DNA of 9,892 nt from contig CADBXH010000087.1 of assembly GCA_902798605.1 (NCBI GenBank), positions 1 to 9,892 of the forward strand, given 5' to 3'. Origin of the DNA: an uncultured Ruminococcus sp. (GTDB taxonomy: Bacteria; Bacillota_A; Clostridia; Oscillospirales; Acutalibacteraceae). The translations under genes were made by a program, and so were the position numbers. Numbering within the stretch: position 1 is the stretch's first letter; each line of letters begins with the position of its first letter. Below the pieces are notes generated by a model. The model was not told where the DNA came from. It saw only the letters and a list, made by a program, of their open reading frames with translations, and did no database searches. Positions 5,839 to 9,892 of the stretch are shown here, piece after piece.

Positions 5839-5846
5839 AGGAGGAG
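5839..5846 (+). promoter_or_regulatory. Strong ribosome binding site of adhE
   Basis: AGGAGGAG lies between the rex stop codon and the ATG at 5851, with spacing of 6 nt from AGGAGG. This is consistent with high expression of AdhE. Confidence 0.75.
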
Positions 5847-5850
5847 AACA

Positions 5851-8574
5851 ATGGAAACAAACAAGAAAAATTATGAGATCGTTGACGGCGTAGAAAAACT
5901 GGAAGCCGCGCTCGCCAGAGCAAGAGCGGCACAGAAAATCTTTGCCACCTACACGCAGGAACAGGTTGACGCTATCTTTTTAGCGGCTGCAACCGCAGCA
6001 AACCAGGCAAGAATCCCTCTCGCTCAAATGGCGGTAGAGGAGACAGGCATGGGTATTGTAGAGGATAAGGTCATCAAGAACCACTATGCCAGTGAATATA
6101 TCTACAATCAGTACCGCGATGCAAAAACCTGCGGTGTGATAGAAGAGGACAAGGCTTTCGGAACTAAGAAGATCGCCGAGCCGATCGGCGTTGTAGGCGC
6201 TGTTATTCCTACGACTAACCCCACGTCCACCGCTATTTTTAAGGCGCTGATCTGTCTGAAAACCAGAAACGCGATCATCATCAGTCCGCATCCCCGCGCA
6301 AAGAAAAGCACGATCGAAGCCGCAAAGGTAGTTCTGGAAGCGGCAGTAGCAGCCGGCGCACCGGAAAATATTATCGCATGGATCGACGTTCCCTCGCTTG
6401 AAATGACCAATCTGGTCATGCAGGAGGCTGATATCATCCTTGCAACAGGCGGCCCCGGCATGGTAAAGGCGGCTTACTCCAGCGGTAAGCCTGCTCTCGG
6501 CGTAGGCGCAGGCAACACCCCTGCCATCATTGACGACAGCGCCGACATTATATTGGCTGTAAACTCTATTATTCACTCAAAAACCTTTGACAACGGTATG
6601 ATCTGCGCTTCCGAGCAGTCCACGATCGTACTCGACAAGGTCTATGACGCCGTAAAACAGGAATTTGCGGCACGCGGCTGCTATTTCCTTAAGGACGACG
6701 AGTTGGATAAGGTTCGTAAAACCATCATTATCAACGGCGCGCTCAACGCGAAAATCGTAGGACAAAAGGCGGCAAAAATCGCCGAGCTGTCAGGCGTAAC
6801 GGTTCCCGCCGGCACTAAGATCCTGATCGGCGAGGTGGAATCCGTTGATTTAAGCGAGGAGTTCGCTCACGAAAAACTGAGCCCCGTTCTTGCTATGTAC
6901 CGCGCAAAGGACATTCAGGACGCGTTCGGCAAGGCGGAGCAGCTTGTTGCGGACGGCGGCTACGGTCATACTTCTTCCATCTATCTTGACGCTGTTAACG
7001 AAAAGGACAAGCTCGATGAATTCGCGGCGCGTATGAAGACCTGCCGTATCTTGGTAAATACTCCGTCTTCTCAGGGCGGTATCGGCGACCTCTACAACTT
7101 TAAGCTTGCGCCCTCGCTCACCCTCGGCTGCGGCTCGTGGGGCGGAAACTCCGTCAGCGAAAACGTAGGAGTAAAGCACTTGATCAACATCAAAACGGTT
7201 GCCGAAAGGAGAGAAAATATGCTTTGGTTCAGAGCGCCTGAAAAGATTTACATAAAGAAGGGCTGTATGCCTGTTGCTCTTGATGAATTGAAAAATGTTA
7301 TGAACAAGAAGCGCGTGTTCCTTGTGACCGACAGCTTCCTTTATAAGAACGGATATACAAAGCCCATCACCGATAAGCTCAACGAGATGGGAATCCAGTA
7401 CACCTCTTTTGCTGATGTTGAGCCCGATCCCACCCTTGCCTGCGCGATCAAGGGCGCTGAGCAGATGAGATCCTTTGAGCCGGATACGATCATCGCTCTC
7501 GGCGGCGGCTCCGCAATGGACGCTGCGAAGATCATGTGGGTGCTTTATGAGCATCCCGAAGTAAACTTCATGGATATGGCGATGCGCTTCTCCGATATCC
7601 GCAAGAGGATCTACACCTTCCCGAAGATGGGCGAAAAGGCTTACTTTATCGCTATCCCGACCTCTGCAGGCACCGGCTCCGAGGTAACTCCCTTTGCCGT
7701 TATCACCGACGAAAAGACCGGCGTTAAGTATCCGCTCGCGGATTACGAGCTGCTGCCGAATATGGCGATTATCGACACAGATTTCCATATGACCGCTCCC
7801 AAGGGTCTTACCGCAGCTTCCGGTATTGACGCTGTTACCCACGCGCTTGAGGCCTACGCTTCTATGATGGCGACAGATTATACCGACGGACTGGCGCTCA
7901 GAGCCTTAAAGATGATATTTGAATATTTGCCCAGAGCATACGACAACGGTCTTAACGACCCCGAAGCCAGAGAGAAAATGGCGAATGCTGCCACAATGGC
8001 AGGTATGGCTTTTGCCAACGCCTTCCTCGGCGTATGCCACTCCATGGCGCATAAGCTCGGCGCTTTCCACCACCTGCCTCACGGCGTAGCAAACGCCTTG
8101 ATGATCGACGAGGTGCTTCGCTTCAACTCAGCGGAAGTTCCCGCGAAGATGGGTACGTTCCCGCAGTACGATCATCCGCATACTCTCGCGCGCTATGCAG
8201 AGGTTGCCGATTATCTCGGAGTAAAAGGAAAGAACGACAGCGAAAAGCTTGAAAATCTCATTGAGAAAATCGATGAGCTCAAGGCAAAGGTCGGCATCAA
8301 GTCCACCATTCAGGAATACGTTCCCGACGAGCAGGACTTCCTTGACAGGCTGGACGATATGACCGTACAGGCGTTTGACGACCAGTGCACGGGAGCTAAC
8401 CCCCGTTATCCGCTGATGAGCGAGATCAAGCAGATGTATCTTAACGCTTATTACGGCAAGACCTTTGAAGAAACAAAAACACCGGACATCAGACAGCTCG
8501 GCGGCAAGTTAGATAAGAACGACATCAAGCAGTCGTTCCGCAGAGCAAAAAACGGTATTCATAAAAATCTGTAA
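5851..8574 (+). CDS. adhE: Bifunctional acetaldehyde-CoA/alcohol dehydrogenase AdhE
   Basis: This 907-residue cytoplasmic enzyme reduces acetyl-CoA to acetaldehyde and then to ethanol, oxidising two NADH. The N-terminal aldehyde dehydrogenase domain (about 1-450) contains TTNPTSTAIFKAL near 121, GVGAGNTPAII near 218 and the catalytic cysteine C252 in FDNGMICASEQS. The C-terminal iron-dependent alcohol dehydrogenase domain (about 457-880) contains GGGS (551-554) and the metal ligands D660, H664, H730 and H744, which match the spacing of E. coli AdhE (D653, H657, H723, H737). The length is a little above the E. coli enzyme (891); AdhE normally assembles into spirosome filaments. It follows rex directly. 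An internal AAAGGAGAG before M457 might allow separate synthesis of the alcohol dehydrogenase half. No damage is visible. Confidence 0.97.
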   Translation: METNKKNYEIVDGVEKLEAALARARAAQKIFATYTQEQVDAIFLAAATAANQARIPLAQMAVEETGMGIVEDKVIKNHYASEYIYNQYRDAKTCGVIEEDKAFGTKKIAEPIGVVGAVIPTTNPTSTAIFKALICLKTRNAIIISPHPRAKKSTIEAAKVVLEAAVAAGAPENIIAWIDVPSLEMTNLVMQEADIILATGGPGMVKAAYSSGKPALGVGAGNTPAIIDDSADIILAVNSIIHSKTFDNGMICASEQSTIVLDKVYDAVKQEFAARGCYFLKDDELDKVRKTIIINGALNAKIVGQKAAKIAELSGVTVPAGTKILIGEVESVDLSEEFAHEKLSPVLAMYRAKDIQDAFGKAEQLVADGGYGHTSSIYLDAVNEKDKLDEFAARMKTCRILVNTPSSQGGIGDLYNFKLAPSLTLGCGSWGGNSVSENVGVKHLINIKTVAERRENMLWFRAPEKIYIKKGCMPVALDELKNVMNKKRVFLVTDSFLYKNGYTKPITDKLNEMGIQYTSFADVEPDPTLACAIKGAEQMRSFEPDTIIALGGGSAMDAAKIMWVLYEHPEVNFMDMAMRFSDIRKRIYTFPKMGEKAYFIAIPTSAGTGSEVTPFAVITDEKTGVKYPLADYELLPNMAIIDTDFHMTAPKGLTAASGIDAVTHALEAYASMMATDYTDGLALRALKMIFEYLPRAYDNGLNDPEAREKMANAATMAGMAFANAFLGVCHSMAHKLGAFHHLPHGVANALMIDEVLRFNSAEVPAKMGTFPQYDHPHTLARYAEVADYLGVKGKNDSEKLENLIEKIDELKAKVGIKSTIQEYVPDEQDFLDRLDDMTVQAFDDQCTGANPRYPLMSEIKQMYLNAYYGKTFEETKTPDIRQLGGKLDKNDIKQSFRRAKNGIHKNL

Positions 8575-8588
8575 GGGAGGAACAAAAT

Positions 8589-9274
8589 ATGACGCTGGAT
8601 AGAGTGATCGCGGTAAGGACCGCAAAAACCGTCTACCGTGACGGCGACCTTTGCATAAAGGTATTTAACGAAGAATTTTCAAAAGCCGATGTGCTTAAAC
8701 AAAAATCGACGGAAAATGGGCGATCGTGTCCGATTTTATCAGCGGAAAAACTCTGCAGCAAATGATGGACGAGGATCCCGATAAAAAGGATGAGTACCTT
8801 GATATGTTTGTTGATTTGCAGCTTGAGGTCCTCAACAAGACCTGCCCTCTGCTCAACAAGCTCAAAGATAAAATGAACCGCAAAATCAGCTTGGCGGAGC
8901 TGGACGCTACCACACGCTATGACCTTCACACAAGACTGAACGGTATGCCTAAGCACAACAAGGTATGCCACGGCGACTTTAACCCATCAAACATCATCAT
9001 TGCCGAGGACGGCACGCCCTACATCATCGACTGGTCGCACGCGACCCAGGGCAACGGCGCCGCCGACGCGGCAAGAACTTATTTGCTGTTCTGGCTCAAG
9101 GGCGATATCGAAACAGCAAAGAAATATCTTGAGATGTTCTGCGAAAAGAGCGACACCGCCAAGCAGTATGTCCAGAAATGGATGCCGATCGTAGCGGCGT
9201 CGCAGTCCGTAAAGGGCAACGAACAGGAACGCGAGTTCCTGCTCAGCTGGGTAAATGTTGTCGAGTACGAATAA
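8589..9274 (+). pseudogene. Broken protein-kinase-like phosphotransferase gene (internal deletion with frameshift)
   Basis: The ATG at 8589, 14 nt after adhE and preceded by GGGAGG, opens a kinase-type N-lobe: MTLDRVIAVRTAKTVYRDGD, then CIKVFNEEFSKADVL with the ATP-binding lysine in IKV. This frame then becomes meaningless and stops at 8763-8765. The expected continuation, TKIDGKWAIVSDFISGKTL, resumes in another frame at 8699, right after the ADVL codons. It runs through the catalytic loop HGDFNPSN (8969-8992) and the metal-binding aspartate of IIDW (9029-9031), ending YIIDW...VVEYE at 9274. The family (TIGR02172-like, aminoglycoside-phosphotransferase/choline-kinase fold) normally has roughly 20-25 further residues at the junction, so a deletion of 3n+1 bases is likely. 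A Ser/Thr kinase gene is reported at this place in the Ruminococcus albus cluster. A sequencing or assembly error remains possible. Confidence 0.82.
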
Positions 9275-9287
9275 GGAGGATATCTAT

Positions 9288-9527
9288 ATGAAAGTAACCG
9301 TATGTATCGGCTCATCCTGCCACGTCAAGGGCTCACGCCAGGTGGTAGAGCAGCTGCAGTACCTTATCGCGCAGAACGATCTCAGCGACAAAGTTGAGCT
9401 TGGCGGAACCTTCTGTATGGGACAGTGTCAAAAGGGCGTTTGCGTTACCATTGACGATAACTTCCATTCGGTAACTCCCGAAAACGTCAGCGAATTTTTT
9501 GAAACAAACATAAAGGCAATGGTATAA
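9288..9527 (+). CDS. Thioredoxin-like (2Fe-2S) ferredoxin domain protein, copy 1
   Basis: The ATG at 9288 follows AAGGAGG at 9273-9279; 79 residues result. Cysteines C6, C11, C43 and C47 have the C-x4-C ... C-x3-C arrangement of the thioredoxin-like 2Fe-2S domain found in NuoE/HydC-type subunits, with the typical CIGSSCHVKGS start and FCMGQC second pair. A fifth cysteine is at 52. It is a stand-alone domain, likely passing electrons to or from the iron-sulfur protein encoded downstream. It stops 1 nt before the next gene, a paralogue, so translation is coupled. Annotated generally as (2Fe-2S) ferredoxin domain protein; a precise partner is inferred from position. Confidence 0.88.
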   Translation: MKVTVCIGSSCHVKGSRQVVEQLQYLIAQNDLSDKVELGGTFCMGQCQKGVCVTIDDNFHSVTPENVSEFFETNIKAMV

Positions 9528-9528
9528 A

Positions 9529-9777
9529 ATGAACATACAGATATGCGTTGGCTCGTCGTGCCACCTCAAGGGTTCGGAACAGATCGTAGATTTGTTCCAA
9601 AAGGCTGTTGAGGAACATAATCCGGGGGATAAAATCACTCTTGCGGGCAGCTTCTGTATCGGACGCTGCAACCGCGAGGGCGTTACTGTTCAGATCGACG
9701 ACGAGATCGTTACGGGCGTTACACCCGAAACCTTTGAAAACTTTTTTGAAACCGAAATCTTACAAAAACTCTATTGA
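9529..9777 (+). CDS. Thioredoxin-like (2Fe-2S) ferredoxin domain protein, copy 2
   Basis: This 82-residue product begins MNIQICVGSSCHLKGSEQ and has the same ligand set as its neighbour: C6, C11, C43 and C47 (FCIGRC). It has no equivalent of the fifth cysteine of copy 1; the region reads NREGVTVQIDDEIV. Both proteins end in a matching VTPE...FFET segment, so they arose by duplication, but only parts are identical, so the event is old. The start overlaps no stop but lies 1 nt after it, without its own strong ribosome binding site, so reinitiation is likely. It ends 14 nt before the downstream ferredoxin-type gene. Confidence 0.88.
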   Translation: MNIQICVGSSCHLKGSEQIVDLFQKAVEEHNPGDKITLAGSFCIGRCNREGVTVQIDDEIVTGVTPETFENFFETEILQKLY

Positions 9778-9791
9778 AAGTGAGCGTAAAG

Positions 9792-9892
9792 ATGTCGAAC
9801 TGTTTGACATTAAAAAAATCAAATTGCAAAAACTGTTATAAATGCATCCGCCACTGTCCGGTAAAGTCCATACGCTTTTCCGGTAACCAGGC
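9792..9892 (+). CDS. N-terminus of a 4Fe-4S/[FeFe]-hydrogenase-type protein (probably HydS-like H2 sensor)
   Basis: The first 33 codons read into the window edge. They start MSNCLTLKKSNCKNCYKC and contain CxxCxxCxxxCP with C12, C15, C18 and C22, a bacterial 4Fe-4S ferredoxin motif, followed by VKSIRFSGNQ. This N-terminus fits the '[Fe-Fe] hydrogenase large subunit C-terminal domain' proteins of Clostridia, which carry an H-cluster domain and a PAS domain. In Ruminococcus albus 7 a putative H2-sensing hydrogenase (HydS) shares a transcript with the bifunctional dehydrogenase, a kinase, a phosphatase and a redox-sensing repressor. The H-cluster and PAS parts lie outside the window, so the hydrogenase identity rests on N-terminal resemblance and context. 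Any other 4Fe-4S protein is possible. Confidence 0.68.
   Translation, partial: MSNCLTLKKSNCKNCYKCIRHCPVKSIRFSGNQ

Noticed and set aside
6850..7842. Long open reading on the minus strand opposite adhE (330 codons), plus others opposite rex and the N-terminal half of adhE
   Set aside because: They mirror the codon bias of the sense genes, lack ribosome binding sites, and show no recognised family features.

Overview
The window looks like a chromosomal stretch from an anaerobic, fermentative Clostridia-type bacterium, most likely a Ruminococcus-like gut or rumen organism. The reasons are strong AGGAGG-type ribosome binding sites, the protein families present, and a gene order (rex, adhE, kinase-like gene, small 2Fe-2S proteins, ferredoxin-type hydrogenase N-terminus) that closely resembles the hydrogen/ethanol cluster described in Ruminococcus albus 7. 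Family names are assigned from reading the proteins; no database search was possible.

Left region (1 to about 3600) has the character of a mobile element or plasmid-derived module. A leftward operon encodes a small Cys-rich 'VLP'-type protein, a ParM/StbA actin-like segregation ATPase and the first 28 residues of a possible ribbon-helix-helix partner (ParR-like). Opposite it, a rightward two-gene operon encodes a DUF6076-like zinc-finger protein and a sigma-70-like factor, overlapping by 4 nt. The 284-base divergent space holds a good rightward promoter, a series of GAAAA tracts at roughly helical spacing, a TGTATT-c-AATACA palindrome and an 11-bp inverted repeat that abuts the leftward ribosome binding site. 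These are candidates for a centromere and operator.

Middle region (3597 to 4123) has no convincing protein gene. Its right part holds an extended -10 promoter followed by four consecutive hairpins, the last one terminator-like. This predicts an unassigned structured RNA of about 170 nt. The change from element genes to metabolic genes falls in this region, but no attachment site was identified.

Right region (4124 to 9892) is an energy-metabolism locus read rightwards. A LysR-type regulator with its own promoter and terminator comes first. Then comes a long run: Rex (NADH/NAD+ sensing repressor, TTG start), AdhE (acetyl-CoA to ethanol, two NADH consumed), a protein-kinase-like phosphotransferase gene broken by an apparent internal deletion and frameshift, two tandem thioredoxin-like 2Fe-2S proteins, and the N-terminus of an iron-sulfur protein that is probably the putative H2-sensing [FeFe]-hydrogenase. 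Together these suggest a module that adjusts ethanol versus H2 production to redox state and H2 pressure. The broken kinase gene is the main departure from an intact cluster.
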